Below, in pieces: positions 23,565-32,161 of a stretch of DNA of 32,275 nucleotides. Below the pieces are notes generated by a model. It did no database searches. It was not told where the DNA came from and worked only from the letters and a program-made list of their open reading frames with translations. Position 1 is the stretch's first letter; each line of letters begins with the position of its first letter. Origin of the DNA: Salinarchaeum sp. (GTDB lineage: Archaea > Halobacteriota > Halobacteria > Halobacteriales > QS-1-68-20); contig SKSS01000022.1 of the NCBI GenBank assembly GCA_007122875.1, positions 1 to 32,275 of the forward strand, read 5' to 3'. Made by a program: the position numbers and the translations under genes.

Positions 23565-26396
23565 CTAGACTCGGCCGCCTTCGAACAGAAGTTCGAAGAC
23601 AGTCCGCTCAGCCGCTCTGAGATGCTGGTTGAACGTCGGCTGCGTGATCCCGAGCGACTCGCCGAGTTCGCTCCCGGTTCGCTTCCGGGGTGACTCGAAG
23701 AACCCACCGAAATACGCCATTTCGAGCGCTTCGAGCTGACGATCGGTGAGCCGGTCGTTGAGCACACCGCGGAGGCTTGCCGGCGTCTTGAGCGGCCGAT
23801 CGCGCTGCCGTCGGGCGACGAGCTCGGTGCCGTCGTAGCTCGTCTGTAACGACTCGACGAATCGGCGAATGTCCGCGTCTGCCGCCAGTTCGACGACGAG
23901 CCGTCCACCGGCAGCCGTCGCTCGCATCGCGCGTGGGACACCCCCGTTGTCGAGGACCGTTCTCAACAGCCCGTCCCCCGGCGTGGCGTATTCGAACGTA
24001 CACCGGTCAGCATCCTCCGAAATCAGCGCCACCTCTCCGGCTGCCGTCTCCTCGTCAAGGTACGTCAACACCGTCTCCGGCTCCGCTCCAGTGACGGCGA
24101 AGAATCCGTGAAGCTCGTCATCCGCCGGAACCACGCTCAGAAACTCGAACTCGGCGTCGAGTTCGCGAGCCGCCCGGACGAACTGCACGTCATCGCCAAT
24201 CTCGAACTCCAACTCGGTTACCTCGTCCGTGATGAGGGCGTGCTTTCGTTCGATCGCGTTGATCGCGTGGCCGATCGTGCTCCCGAGTTCGGCGATCACC
24301 TCTCGCTCAATCTCGTCGAATGCCCCGGGACGATCCGCGAGGATGGCCATCACGCTGTACGTCGTGTCGTCGTACGCAATCGGGACGGCGATCCCGGAGC
24401 GAATCCCACGTTCCAGTGCCTCCTCTCGCCACTCAGAGAGCGGTGGATCGTCGAACACGTCGAACGTCGTGGCGTCTCCGGACTCGACGGCGTTTCGGAC
24501 GGGCGGGGCGTCGGCGAGTGTGCCGACGAGTGCGGCGTCCCCGCCAGCCCACTCCCTGGGTTGAATCTCACCCGTCGCCGTGTCGAGCGTCCCGACCCAC
24601 GCCACAGCGTACGGGTCGACCGACACCAACCGTTCGGGCACCTCGCGCTCGATCTCGGCTCGCGTCGTCGCATCGACCAGCACACGGTCGATTCCACGGA
24701 TGACCGCGTTGACGCGTGCGAGTCGTTCGAGCCGCTCGTTCTGCTCGGACAACCGACGCTCCTGCTCGCGGACGGCCCGATCGCGTTCGACCCGGTCGAA
24801 CGCGACTCGGGCCGTCGCCACCAGCAGGCGGACGAGATCGCGTTTCCAGGTCGCCAGCGACGGATCATCGGTGCTCCCGACGACGAGGACGCCGTGTCGA
24901 CCGAGTGGCAGGGCGAGCACACTCGACAGCGGCGTGTCGTCGGGAAGTCCGGAACGCTCGACGGGATCGCCGCCGGCGAAGGCCTGCCATCCCAGATCCG
25001 TCGATCCGGAGAGCAACAGTTCATCGGCGTCGAGACCGACCGCGGTCGAGGTTCGCGCCCTGGGATCGAGTCCGCCGCCCACGTCGTCGTACAGCGCTGT
25101 GACGGCGATGTTGTGTCCGATCGCGTCCTCGATCGCCTCAACGATGATCTCGGCGATCGCGTCGTGAGTTCGGGTCTCCAGCAGTTCCCGGCCGGCATCG
25201 TTGAGCACCGCCAGCCCTTGTTCCCACCGCTTGCGCTCGGTCACGTCGGTGACGAATCCCTCGAGCGCGACGAGTTCGCCATCCTCGTACACACCGTGAC
25301 CCCACTCTTTGAGCCACCGTCGCTCGCCCTCGTTCGTCTCGACCCGATAGGTGATCGAAAGCTGTTCGCCGGCCTCCAGTGCCGACTGGGTTTCGACCCA
25401 CGCCCGCTCGCGGTCCTCCGGTACAAGTATCTCCTCGCCCCAGGACACCGCTCCGGAGGTCAACTCATCAGGCGTGTAGCCGACGAGTTCGTGGCTTCCC
25501 TCGCTGACGAACTCGAAGGGCCAGTCCGGTTCGTTTCGTGCGCGATACACCATTCCAGGGAGGTCGGCGAACAACGTCGAAAGCTGCTGTTCACGCTCGC
25601 GAAGGGCCTCTTCCATCTCCCGGCGTTCGCTCACGTCCCTGAGAACTCCGATGAAGTACCGGTCGCCTGCGTAACAATACTCCCCGAACGAAACGTCCAG
25701 AATCAGTTTGCTCCCGTCGGTGTCCCGACCCGATAGCTCGACGCGATTCCATCCGACGGTCCGCTCGCCTCGTTCGAGGTACCGATCGAACGCCGATCGG
25801 TGTTCCGACGCCGTCTCATCGTCCATCAACGCCGTCACTGCTCGTCCGATCAGATCGGAACGGTCGTATCCGAAGAGCGCCCCGGCAGCAGGGTTCGCAT
25901 ACCGGATCACGCCCTCTTCATCTATCGTGACGATCGCGTCCGACGCCGCCTCCGTGAGGGTGTAGTAGGCCTCAGTCGGGAGCGTAGCATCCGCTTTCCG
26001 GCGAGAGTGAACCTCCGAGACGACCCGATCGGCGAGGCCGACCGGTCCGGCCGCACCGTCGCTCGAAACCACTGCGATGTCGCGTTCGAGGGCCCATCGA
26101 GCGTCGTCCCTGCTGCCCGCGTAGAGGACAACGGGAACCTCCGGTCGGCGCTCCCTGACGGCCACGTCAACCGTCCGCCCACCGCCGAGGCGAATTACTT
26201 CGCTGACGACGCAGTCGACCGATGAAGACAACCGCTCGCCCATCTCGTCGATCGTCTCGACGGAACCGACCGACAGCAGTTCGTGTTCGTCCGCGAGCGC
26301 TGCGGCGGCGGTTTCATCACCGACGTATACCACGTCGATCCGGTCGCTGCGTGGCCCCGAAACTGCCCCGCTTGCGTGATCGTCTGGATCAGTCAT
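23565..26396 (-). CDS. Bat-like multidomain sensor regulator (degenerate receiver, PAS, PAS, GAF, GAF, HTH_10)
   Basis: The 943-residue protein has an N-terminal receiver-like domain (residues about 19-135), two PAS domains (about 143-262 and 275-395, with AYYTLTEAASDAIVTIDEEG and the PAC ending VTDVTERKRWEQ), two GAF-like regions (about 397-560 and 580-730), the bacterio-opsin-activator domain, and a C-terminal HTH_10 (LTDRQLEALEMAYFGGFFES, then GESLGITQPTFNQHLRAAER). It is a haloarchaeal one-component regulator that would sense redox, light or small molecules and bind DNA. In the receiver, Glu66 sits where the phosphorylatable Asp is expected. A longer frame to 26585 has no conserved sequence. 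Target genes are unknown; HalOD1 genes follow on the same strand. Confidence 0.9.
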   Translation of the reverse strand: MTDPDDHASGAVSGPRSDRIDVVYVGDETAAAALADEHELLSVGSVETIDEMGERLSSSVDCVVSEVIRLGGGRTVDVAVRERRPEVPVVLYAGSRDDARWALERDIAVVSSDGAAGPVGLADRVVSEVHSRRKADATLPTEAYYTLTEAASDAIVTIDEEGVIRYANPAAGALFGYDRSDLIGRAVTALMDDETASEHRSAFDRYLERGERTVGWNRVELSGRDTDGSKLILDVSFGEYCYAGDRYFIGVLRDVSERREMEEALREREQQLSTLFADLPGMVYRARNEPDWPFEFVSEGSHELVGYTPDELTSGAVSWGEEILVPEDRERAWVETQSALEAGEQLSITYRVETNEGERRWLKEWGHGVYEDGELVALEGFVTDVTERKRWEQGLAVLNDAGRELLETRTHDAIAEIIVEAIEDAIGHNIAVTALYDDVGGGLDPRARTSTAVGLDADELLLSGSTDLGWQAFAGGDPVERSGLPDDTPLSSVLALPLGRHGVLVVGSTDDPSLATWKRDLVRLLVATARVAFDRVERDRAVREQERRLSEQNERLERLARVNAVIRGIDRVLVDATTRAEIEREVPERLVSVDPYAVAWVGTLDTATGEIQPREWAGGDAALVGTLADAPPVRNAVESGDATTFDVFDDPPLSEWREEALERGIRSGIAVPIAYDDTTYSVMAILADRPGAFDEIEREVIAELGSTIGHAINAIERKHALITDEVTELEFEIGDDVQFVRAARELDAEFEFLSVVPADDELHGFFAVTGAEPETVLTYLDEETAAGEVALISEDADRCTFEYATPGDGLLRTVLDNGGVPRAMRATAAGGRLVVELAADADIRRFVESLQTSYDGTELVARRQRDRPLKTPASLRGVLNDRLTDRQLEALEMAYFGGFFESPRKRTGSELGESLGITQPTFNQHLRAAERTVFELLFEGGRV

Positions 26397-26603
26397 GCGT
26401 TCGTAACGTGCGTAGCCGCACGGCTGCCGTGTCGATCCACTATCGTGTCGATACAGTCCGTGGCGATCCGCATCCACCCCTTCACTCACGAAGGTGTCCA
26501 CGCGGTAAACGTCTTGTCCCCGAGGGGAGAACCGTGCCGTCTCGTTCCGGAGGGAAGAACCGTACGGTCCTTCGAGCGCCTTCACGCGTGCGAACGTCGA
26601 CGG

Positions 26604-27035
26604 TCATCCCAACACGACAACGGCCACCCGAAATCGTCCCGTACACGGCTCGATCTCGACCTCGTCAACGATCCGCTCTCTGACCGCCGTACGCCAGCGT
26701 TCGACGGCCGCGACGTGGCGCTCGCGGTGGAGCGACGGGGAGTACTCCAGGTCGGGATCCGCCCTGATCGCATCTTCGGTTTCCGTCGGCTCTGGATACG
26801 GCGGAATCGGATCGACCAGCGCTCGTGGATCGATGTGCACCGGCTGGGGGCTGTCGTCGTACTCGCCGGGCGTCGTCACGTGAAGTCGAGCGCGCATCCG
26901 GCCGTGAAAGGGCGGGGTGACCCGCAGGACGGCGTCCCCATCCCGACGAATCCGATCCTCCAGCGCGGTCACGACATCCTCCGTGGAGACTGCGATCGTC
27001 CGCAGGACGCTCGGCTTCGACGAACCGTGTCCCAT
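26604..27035 (-). CDS. Haloarchaeal conserved small protein, function unknown
   Basis: The 143-residue product beginning MGHGSSKPSVLRTIAVSTED has a conserved-looking core: VLRVTPPFHGRMRARLHV, then IDPRALVDPIPPYPEP and LEYSPSLHRERHVAAVERW. From memory this is a haloarchaea-only family (DUF8009-like); there is no known function. The frame is open to 27242, but the upstream residues are Arg/Ser-rich and unlike a protein start. ACGCTAAGCC near 27058-27067 (minus strand) lies about 27 bases before the chosen ATG and may be the TATA box. It is divergent from the O-methyltransferase gene and 207 bases upstream of the Bat-like gene. Confidence 0.75.
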   Translation of the reverse strand: MGHGSSKPSVLRTIAVSTEDVVTALEDRIRRDGDAVLRVTPPFHGRMRARLHVTTPGEYDDSPQPVHIDPRALVDPIPPYPEPTETEDAIRADPDLEYSPSLHRERHVAAVERWRTAVRERIVDEVEIEPCTGRFRVAVVVLG

Positions 27036-27192
27036 CGGACTAGAGTTCGTCCGCGTCGGCTTAGCGTTCTCGTCGATGATCCAGCGATTCGACCGCATCC
27101 TCACTCGACTACTCGTTCCCGCCCGATCCACGCCGGATCCGTCATCCACCTCGACCCGAAGGTATTGGGGCGCTCCACGGGTAGTGCGTCCC

Positions 27193-27828
27193 ATGCCACC
27201 GATCCGATCGGAGTTAACCGACCAGTATCTCGCGACCGTCAAACCGCCGGCTGACGACCTCGTCGAGGAACAGGAAGCCCAGGCCGCCGAGGAGGGAATC
27301 CCGATCGCCGCGCGCGAGGTCGCCCGGTTTCAAGCCGGACTCGCCCGTTCGACCGACGCCGACCGCGCACTGGAGTTCGGGACGGCGATTGCCTACTCCA
27401 CGATTCAGGTCGCAAAGACCGGCACGGAGGTCGTCACGATCGAACGCGATCCCCAGCGAATCGCCGACGCGACCGACTACATCGAGCGCGCGGGTGTCGG
27501 CGATCGAATCGACCTCGTCGAGGGTGATTGCCTGCCTGCGCTCGACGAGATCGAGGGACCGTTCGACCTCGTGTTCCTCGACGCCGCCAAGACGGAGTAC
27601 CCCGAGTATCTCGATCGCTCGCTTCCGATGCTTCGATCGGGTGGGATCGTCCTCGTCGACAACGCGCTCTGGGGCGGCCGCGTTCCCGAGGCCGAAGCGA
27701 CCGGGGAGTTCGCCGACGAGGAGACCGAAGTACTGCACGAGTTCAACCGCGCCTTCGTTCACCACGACCAGTTGGACGCCGTGATCACGCCGATCGACGA
27801 CGGAATCGGATTTGGCGTGAAACGGTAG
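27193..27828 (+). CDS. O-methyltransferase (catechol-type, class I SAM)
   Basis: The 211-residue protein is of the Methyltransf_3 family: the SAM-binding segment is ALEFGTAIAYSTIQVAK, followed by VVTIERDPQRIADATDYIERAG, the metal/active-site stretch DLVFLDAAKTEYPEYL, and LVDNALWGGRV. Such enzymes methylate catechol-like or other small hydroxyl substrates with a divalent metal; the substrate here is unknown. The ATG at 27193 is preferred over the long upstream frame because the N-terminal helix ELTDQYLATVKPP is typical. A weak TATA-like GAAGGTATTG lies about 28 bases before the start. Two tandem repeat blocks follow the gene. Confidence 0.93.
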   Translation: MPPIRSELTDQYLATVKPPADDLVEEQEAQAAEEGIPIAAREVARFQAGLARSTDADRALEFGTAIAYSTIQVAKTGTEVVTIERDPQRIADATDYIERAGVGDRIDLVEGDCLPALDEIEGPFDLVFLDAAKTEYPEYLDRSLPMLRSGGIVLVDNALWGGRVPEAEATGEFADEETEVLHEFNRAFVHHDQLDAVITPIDDGIGFGVKR

Positions 27829-27844
27829 GCACGAACGACGGGTT

Positions 27845-27910
27845 TTCGGCTTCGATCCATCACCTCCTGTTTCGGCTTCGAGCCATCACCTCCTGTGTCG
27901 GCTCGATCCA
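27845..27910. repeat. 26-base tandem repeats
   Basis: Two copies (27845-27870 and 27871-27896) differ at one base and a third is partial (from 27897). Each begins TTCGGCTTCGA and ends CCATCACCTCCTGT. The ATCACCTCCT core is identical to the conserved 3' end of 16S rRNA; the opposite strand therefore reads AGGAGGTGAT. Confidence 0.85.
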
Positions 27911-27938
27911 GAGCTGGTATCGAACCATATCACTGACC

Positions 27939-28025
27939 CGTCTGATCTCGAATCACACCGACTGATACGTCTGATCTCGAATCACACCGACTGATACGTC
28001 TGATCTCGAATCACGCCCACTGATA
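27939..28025. repeat. Three 29-base tandem repeats upstream of a stress-protein gene
   Basis: Copies start at 27939, 27968 and 27997. The first two are identical; the third differs at two bases. Each begins CGTCTGATCTCGAATCAC and ends ACTGATA. The block ends 39 bases before the ATG of the universal stress protein gene. The repeats contain the imperfect dyad GATCTCGAATC. Confidence 0.92.
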
Positions 28026-28064
28026 CCGCTCGGGACCGTACCCGTAGGGGGGTATCACCTGGCA

Positions 28065-28826
28065 ATGGCTGATGGAGACGACCATCGGATTCTCGTTCCC
28101 GTCGACGTTCTCGGCGGCCAGAGCGTTCCGTCGACGATCATCGAGGCGTTCGCGTCGGTTCCGGTCGTCCTGCTCGGATACCACCAGGTTCCCGATCAGA
28201 CGCCATCGGGGCTGGCTCGTTCGAAGCACGAACAGCGGGCGCGAGCGGAGCTCGAAGAACTCGAAACCGTGTTCGAAGCCGCCGGCTGTCGGGTCACCAC
28301 GCAGCTCGTGTTCACCCGTGACCGATTCACGACGTTCGAACGGGTCGCGATCGAACGATCGTGCGACGCCGTCTTGCTGACGAACCCGGCCCCGCTCCTC
28401 GATCGAATTCTTGTCGCGATCCGTGGGGACGTCGCGGTCGATCACATCGCTCGACTGGTGTCGGCGGTTCTCGCTGACACGACGATCGACGTGACGCTCT
28501 TTCACGTGGCGTCGACTGAGGAGGGGAGAGAACGCGGGCGAGCACCGATCGAGTATGCAGCGAAGACGCTCGAAGCACACGGCGTCGAACGCGACCGGAT
28601 CGACACCGACATCGTCGTCGACCGCTCGCCCACTGACGCCATCGTCGACGCCGCTGCCGATCACGACCTGATCGTCGCCGGTGAGAGCCGTCCATCGCTG
28701 CAGCGGTACATCTTTCGGGACCGCGTCGAACGGATCGCCAAGCGCACGCGCGATCCGATTCTCGTGATTCGCGCGGAGTATCTCGAGGACGACCCGTTCG
28801 AGACGAACGATGCCCGATCGTCGTGA
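28065..28826 (+). CDS. Universal stress protein family, probable tandem-domain
   Basis: The 253-residue protein resembles two consecutive Usp folds: an N-terminal half starting RILVPVDVLGG with a conserved central stretch VVLLGYHQVPDQ, and a C-terminal half starting RILVAIRGD and ending with the nucleotide-site-like segment LIVAGESRPSL and IAKRTRDPILVIRAEY. Usp proteins bind ATP or act as regulators of stress and transport; which applies here is unknown. A near-identical layout is seen in the second stress protein gene after the permease, so they are paralogues. A clear TATA box was not found; the tandem repeats upstream may be regulatory. Confidence 0.85.
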   Translation: MADGDDHRILVPVDVLGGQSVPSTIIEAFASVPVVLLGYHQVPDQTPSGLARSKHEQRARAELEELETVFEAAGCRVTTQLVFTRDRFTTFERVAIERSCDAVLLTNPAPLLDRILVAIRGDVAVDHIARLVSAVLADTTIDVTLFHVASTEEGRERGRAPIEYAAKTLEAHGVERDRIDTDIVVDRSPTDAIVDAAADHDLIVAGESRPSLQRYIFRDRVERIAKRTRDPILVIRAEYLEDDPFETNDARSS

Positions 28827-28933
28827 GCACCGTTCGAGACGACGGGATTCTCACTCTACAGCGCAATGTTCCGGTGAAGCTCCCACCCCGACCGCCGCCA
28901 TGCTTATTTGGGAACGTTCCGATACGCAGATTC

Positions 28934-28938
28934 AGGTG
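28934..28938 (+). promoter_or_regulatory. Shine-Dalgarno-like site supporting the GTG start of the permease
   Basis: AGGTG lies five bases before GTG at 28944. It complements the 3' end of 16S rRNA and supports this start over the upstream in-frame TTG at 28908, which overlaps a TATA-like CTTATTTGG and is therefore unlikely to be translated. Confidence 0.45.
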
Positions 28939-28943
28939 TCGAT

Positions 28944-30374
28944 GTGACGAGTGGAGATGGGGCGGTTGGCGGACCGGACGAACCCTCCGATCGAGAGACT
29001 CCCGAAACGGGGGTGCAATCGGTCTCCGAGGACGTTACCGTTCACGACGACGACGTCGAACTCGAACGGACGATTGGGCTCGTCGGCGGGCTGGCGATCG
29101 GAATCGGGACGATGATCGGCGCGGGGATTTTCGTCTTTCCGGGACTCGCCGCGGGGAACGCCGGCCCGGCGGCCGCGCTCTCGTTCGCCATCGGCGGCGT
29201 GATCGCGCTGTTGGTCGCCCTCCCGGCGTCCGAACTGGCGACCGCCATGCCACGAAGCGGTGGCGGCTACTACTTCGTCTCGCGGACGATGGGGACGGCG
29301 TACGGATCGATCGTCGGTCTCGGGCTGTGGCTGGGGCTGGTGTTCGCCTCCGCGTTCTACCTCGTCGGATTGGGCCACTACGTGGCCGCGGTGCTCGCCG
29401 AAGTCGGCGTTGCGCTGTCGGTCAGCCCGGTGGTTCCGCTGGGGCTGGTGTTCGGCGTCGGTCTAGTTGGGTTGAGCGTCGCCGGCACGGAGAACACGAC
29501 CAAACTCCAGAACCTCGTCGTGGGAATCCTCCTCGTCATCCTCACGCTGTTTCTGTCCTACGGCACGCTCGACACTGTCGGCGTCTTCGGGCGCGAAACG
29601 ACGCCGGAGACGTTCTTCCCGCAGGGCTACTTTCCGGTGTTGAGCACCGCTGCCCTCGTGTTCACCTCGTATCTCGGCTTCGCACAGGTTGCCACGGTTG
29701 CCGGCGACATCCAGCGGCCGAGCCGAAACCTCCCGCTGGCGATGGTCGGCTCGGTCGTCGTCGTGACGGTCTTCTACGTGCTGACGATTTTCGTCGCCAC
29801 GAGCGTCTACGGCGCGACACAACTAGAGGAGTTCGGCGAAACCGCGATGGTCGAGGTCGCCCGCGAGTTCGTCGGACTCCCTGGGGCGGTCGCGATCTTA
29901 TTTGCCGGGCTGTTAGCGACGTTTTCGAGCGCGAACGCGTCGATTCTCAGCGCGTCCCGGACCGTCTACGCGTTGAGCCGCGACGCGCTCTTGCCACAGA
30001 AAGCGAGCGAGATCAACCTCCGGTACGGGACGCCGCACGTCGCGCTGCTGGCGGCGGGTGTTCCGATTCTCCTGCTCGTCGCCACCGGCCGGGTACAGGT
30101 GCTCGCGGAGGTCGCCTCGTTCCTGCACCTGCTCATGTACGGACTCATCTGCATCGCGGTGATCGTCCTCAGACGCCGTGATCCGGCCTGGTACGACCCG
30201 AGCTACCGGATGCCTGGCTCACCGCTGCTGCCGGCGGTCGGGGCGATCGCCAGCTTCGGACTGGTCGCCTTTATGCAGCCGGCGTCCATCGTCATCGGTA
30301 TCCTCGTCATGATGCTGTCGTATCTGTGGTACCGGTACTACGCCCAGGCCGTCGAACTCAAGGGAGCGCTGTAG
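28944..30374 (+). CDS. Amino acid permease of the APC superfamily
   Basis: The 476-residue protein has an acidic N-terminal tail of about 40 residues and about 12 membrane segments. The first contains the APC signature [17 protein letters not shown], and the fingerprints [15 protein letters not shown] and the later [23 protein letters not shown] follow. It should import an amino acid or related amine by proton or sodium coupling; the substrate is not determined. It lies between two paralogous stress protein genes, and the downstream one starts two bases after its stop, suggesting one transcript. Start chosen: GTG at 28944 with a Shine-Dalgarno-like AGGTG; a TTG at 28908 is open in frame but lies in the promoter-like stretch. 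Confidence 0.9.
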   Translation: MTSGDGAVGGPDEPSDRETPETGVQSVSEDVTVHDDDVELERTIGLVGGLAIGIGTMIGAGIFVFPGLAAGNAGPAAALSFAIGGVIALLVALPASELATAMPRSGGGYYFVSRTMGTAYGSIVGLGLWLGLVFASAFYLVGLGHYVAAVLAEVGVALSVSPVVPLGLVFGVGLVGLSVAGTENTTKLQNLVVGILLVILTLFLSYGTLDTVGVFGRETTPETFFPQGYFPVLSTAALVFTSYLGFAQVATVAGDIQRPSRNLPLAMVGSVVVVTVFYVLTIFVATSVYGATQLEEFGETAMVEVAREFVGLPGAVAILFAGLLATFSSANASILSASRTVYALSRDALLPQKASEINLRYGTPHVALLAAGVPILLLVATGRVQVLAEVASFLHLLMYGLICIAVIVLRRRDPAWYDPSYRMPGSPLLPAVGAIASFGLVAFMQPASIVIGILVMMLSYLWYRYYAQAVELKGAL

Positions 30375-30376
30375 CG

Positions 30377-31123
30377 ATGACCGACAAACCGACCGTGCTC
30401 GTCCCGATCCAGGTGCTCGAAGGGGAGTCGATCCCCGAGGGCGTCCCCGAACTCCTCGCGAACGCCTCCGTCGTCGTCCTCGGCTATCACGTCGTTCCGG
30501 AACAGACCGCGACCGGACAGGCGCGACTCCAGTTCGAGGAACGGGCGCTCGGCCGTCTCGACGAGTTCGAGACGATCCTCGAGAACGCGGGCGCGAGCGT
30601 CGAAACCCAACTCGTCTTCACCCACGACGAACAGCAAACGATCGACCGAGTGAGCGTCGAACACGGCTGTCTCGCCGTGCTGGTCCCGAACGCGACCAGC
30701 CCACCCGAGAACGTGTTCGTGGCGATCCGCGGCACCGTCGGACTCGACCGCCTCGTCCGCGTGGTTGCGGGGTTGTTCGCCGGCACCGACATCGGCGTGA
30801 CGCTGTATCACCTCGTTGCCGAGGACGAATCCGACGAGGACGTTCGGACGCTGCTCGATGGGGTCGTCGCCAGGTTGACCGAGGCGGGGATGGATCCCGA
30901 TTCGATCGACCTCCAAATCGAGCGCGACCGTACCCCGCAGGATGCGATCGTCGCCGCGGCCGATGAGTTCGACGCGCTCGTCGTCGGCGAGTCGGACCCG
31001 TCGCTGGTGACGTTCGTCTTCGGCATGCGCGTCGCGCAGGTCGCCGAGTGGTTCCTCGGCCCGGTGCTGGTGATCCAGCGCGAACGGCCGCAGGAGGACG
31101 ACCTTGGTCGAAGTAAGGATTGA
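30377..31123 (+). CDS. Universal stress protein family, paralogue downstream of permease
   Basis: The 248-residue protein is clearly a paralogue of the product of the gene at 28065: VLVPIQVLEGESIPEGVPEL, VVVLGYHVVPEQTATGQARLQF and, in the second half, VFVAIRGTVGLDRLV, ALVVGESDPSL and FLGPVLVIQRE. It starts two bases after the stop of the permease gene, so it is probably translated from the same message. A role in controlling the permease or in stress response is suggested by this arrangement, common in archaea, but not proven. The chain ends in an acidic/basic tail. The ATG has no strong Shine-Dalgarno. Confidence 0.88.
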   Translation: MTDKPTVLVPIQVLEGESIPEGVPELLANASVVVLGYHVVPEQTATGQARLQFEERALGRLDEFETILENAGASVETQLVFTHDEQQTIDRVSVEHGCLAVLVPNATSPPENVFVAIRGTVGLDRLVRVVAGLFAGTDIGVTLYHLVAEDESDEDVRTLLDGVVARLTEAGMDPDSIDLQIERDRTPQDAIVAAADEFDALVVGESDPSLVTFVFGMRVAQVAEWFLGPVLVIQRERPQEDDLGRSKD

Positions 31124-31161
31124 AATCGTCTGTAAGCAAGTTGTGTAACAAAGTGAGTATA

Positions 31162-31190
31162 GCCACCCGGTGGCCCAAGCGTGCGTTTTT
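31162..31190 (+). terminator. Possible terminator after the stress-protein/permease cluster
   Basis: A hairpin GCCACC-C-GGTGGC (31162-31174) is followed 11 bases later by a TTTTT run (31186-31190). It lies 39 bases after the stop of the second stress protein gene. The T-run overlaps a minus-strand ATATAAAAA segment, which could instead be a TATA box, so the call is tentative. Confidence 0.35.
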
Positions 31191-31307
31191 ATATGCTTTC
31201 GGCCCTATCGCTGGTAGATGTAGGGCTCCGCTCAGCGATTTTTGCTGGGAAATAACTGGAATTCAGCAATTGTAAATTTCACAACACCCTGGCACTATAA
31301 ATGCATA

Positions 31308-31640
31308 CTATTCCGGTGGCACCCACACGTCTTGTAGAATTTCGTGCGCATTTGCCATGACTTGGGCACGACGACGATTATCCTCGTATTGTGCCTCTTG
31401 AAGCATCCCTATCACACGGTCTATTTTCTCTTGGCTTTCCTTCGGTGCAGTGCTAATCTTTTGCAACTCCTCAATAGCCACGTGAAAACAAGAGTCACGC
31501 AGGGAGAAATCCCGGCCAGCACCGTTTGGGTCGTCGTATCCGCTTGTCCCGTCAGCAGGCATACTTCCCTCTCTCGTCACGTCAATAGCTTCCGCAAGGT
31601 GTTTGTTATTTGTCTCGTCATCTCCATCTGCGTACTTCAT
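31308..31640 (-). CDS. Hypothetical protein in AT-richer terminal region
   Basis: A 110-residue protein that I do not recognise. The N-terminal part (MKYADGDDETNNKHLAEAID) is acidic, a Gly/Asp-rich segment follows, and the C-terminal 55 residues (CFHVAIEELQKISTAPKESQ, then GMLQEAQYEDNRRRAQVMAN) look helical, possibly a coiled coil. The base composition is more AT-rich than the rest of the window, and it is next to an integrase remnant, so it may be cargo of an integrated element. A TATA-like GATTAACAATACT is about 27 bases before the ATG. A small accessory or regulator protein of unknown function. Confidence 0.6.
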   Translation of the reverse strand: MKYADGDDETNNKHLAEAIDVTREGSMPADGTSGYDDPNGAGRDFSLRDSCFHVAIEELQKISTAPKESQEKIDRVIGMLQEAQYEDNRRRAQVMANAHEILQDVWVPPE

Positions 31641-31660
31641 GTTACGTATGTTGGGATCCC

Positions 31661-31673
31661 AGTATTGTTAATC
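31661..31673 (-). promoter_or_regulatory. TATA box of the hypothetical gene at 31640
   Basis: GATTAACAATACT on the minus strand is centred about 27 bases before the ATG. The spacing is that of a leaderless haloarchaeal promoter. Confidence 0.5.
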
Positions 31674-31721
31674 ATTCTGACCGAAAACAGTGTATAGTTG
31701 AGTTGCTGCTCGCGCCGTGTG

Positions 31722-32144
31722 TTAACCCAATTGACTCAAGCCGTCTCGTCTGTCTTCTACCGGGGCTTGGCCGTACTTCATTGTCGTCTGTACGGCCTTG
31801 TGACGAAGCTGGGCCTTCGCAGCGGCTAACTCTTCCTTTCGCGTCATGTAGGTGCCGGCCGAGTGACGGATACTGTACCACGAGACACTTCGATTCTCGG
31901 TATTTATCACGGCTTCATTGCAGAGTTTGACTAATAGTCGCCGTAATTGCTTAGAGCGGTGCGGGTTCCCCTCACGGGTTAACCAGAGGGCGTCAGTGTC
32001 GTGTACCGCTCGTAATTTCGTCGTTCGATAATCCACCTGGCAAGGTGCTTCCGCCGTCCGTTCGGTGATACTCACACGCCAATTATCCCGGTTCTTGGTT
32101 GAGTCCTCTTCAGGGATACGGAGCACGGCGTCTTGAGTTCGCCG
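31722..32144 (-). pseudogene. Tyrosine recombinase (integrase) remnant, catalytic C-terminal part
   Basis: About 140 codons in frame encode the C-terminal catalytic domain of a haloarchaeal phage-type integrase: VLRIPEEDSTKNRDNW, DALWLTREGNPH, then SWYSIRHSAGTYMTRKEEL with the box II Arg, and LRHKAVQTTMKYGQAPVEDR with the late His and the Tyr nucleophile. The N-terminal DNA-binding domain and the first catalytic Arg are absent: a TGA in frame lies at 32145-32147, right before the matching region. A GTG at 32126 could start a short product, but it would be inactive. It lies next to tRNA-Leu, a usual integration target, so this is the scar of an integrated element. Confidence 0.8.
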
Positions 32145-32161
32145 TCAGAAGTTGTTGCGAG

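Noticed and set aside
24108-25736. Long plus-strand open frame opposite the Bat-like gene
   Set aside because: Arg/Asp/Val-rich shadow typical of the antisense of a GC-rich haloarchaeal gene; the minus-strand protein has clear PAS/GAF/HTH domains.
31191-31307. Possible left attachment site matching the tRNA-Leu 3' end
   Set aside because: No match longer than a few bases was found; the small stems CCCTA...TAGGG and CAGC...GCTG there are not diagnostic.
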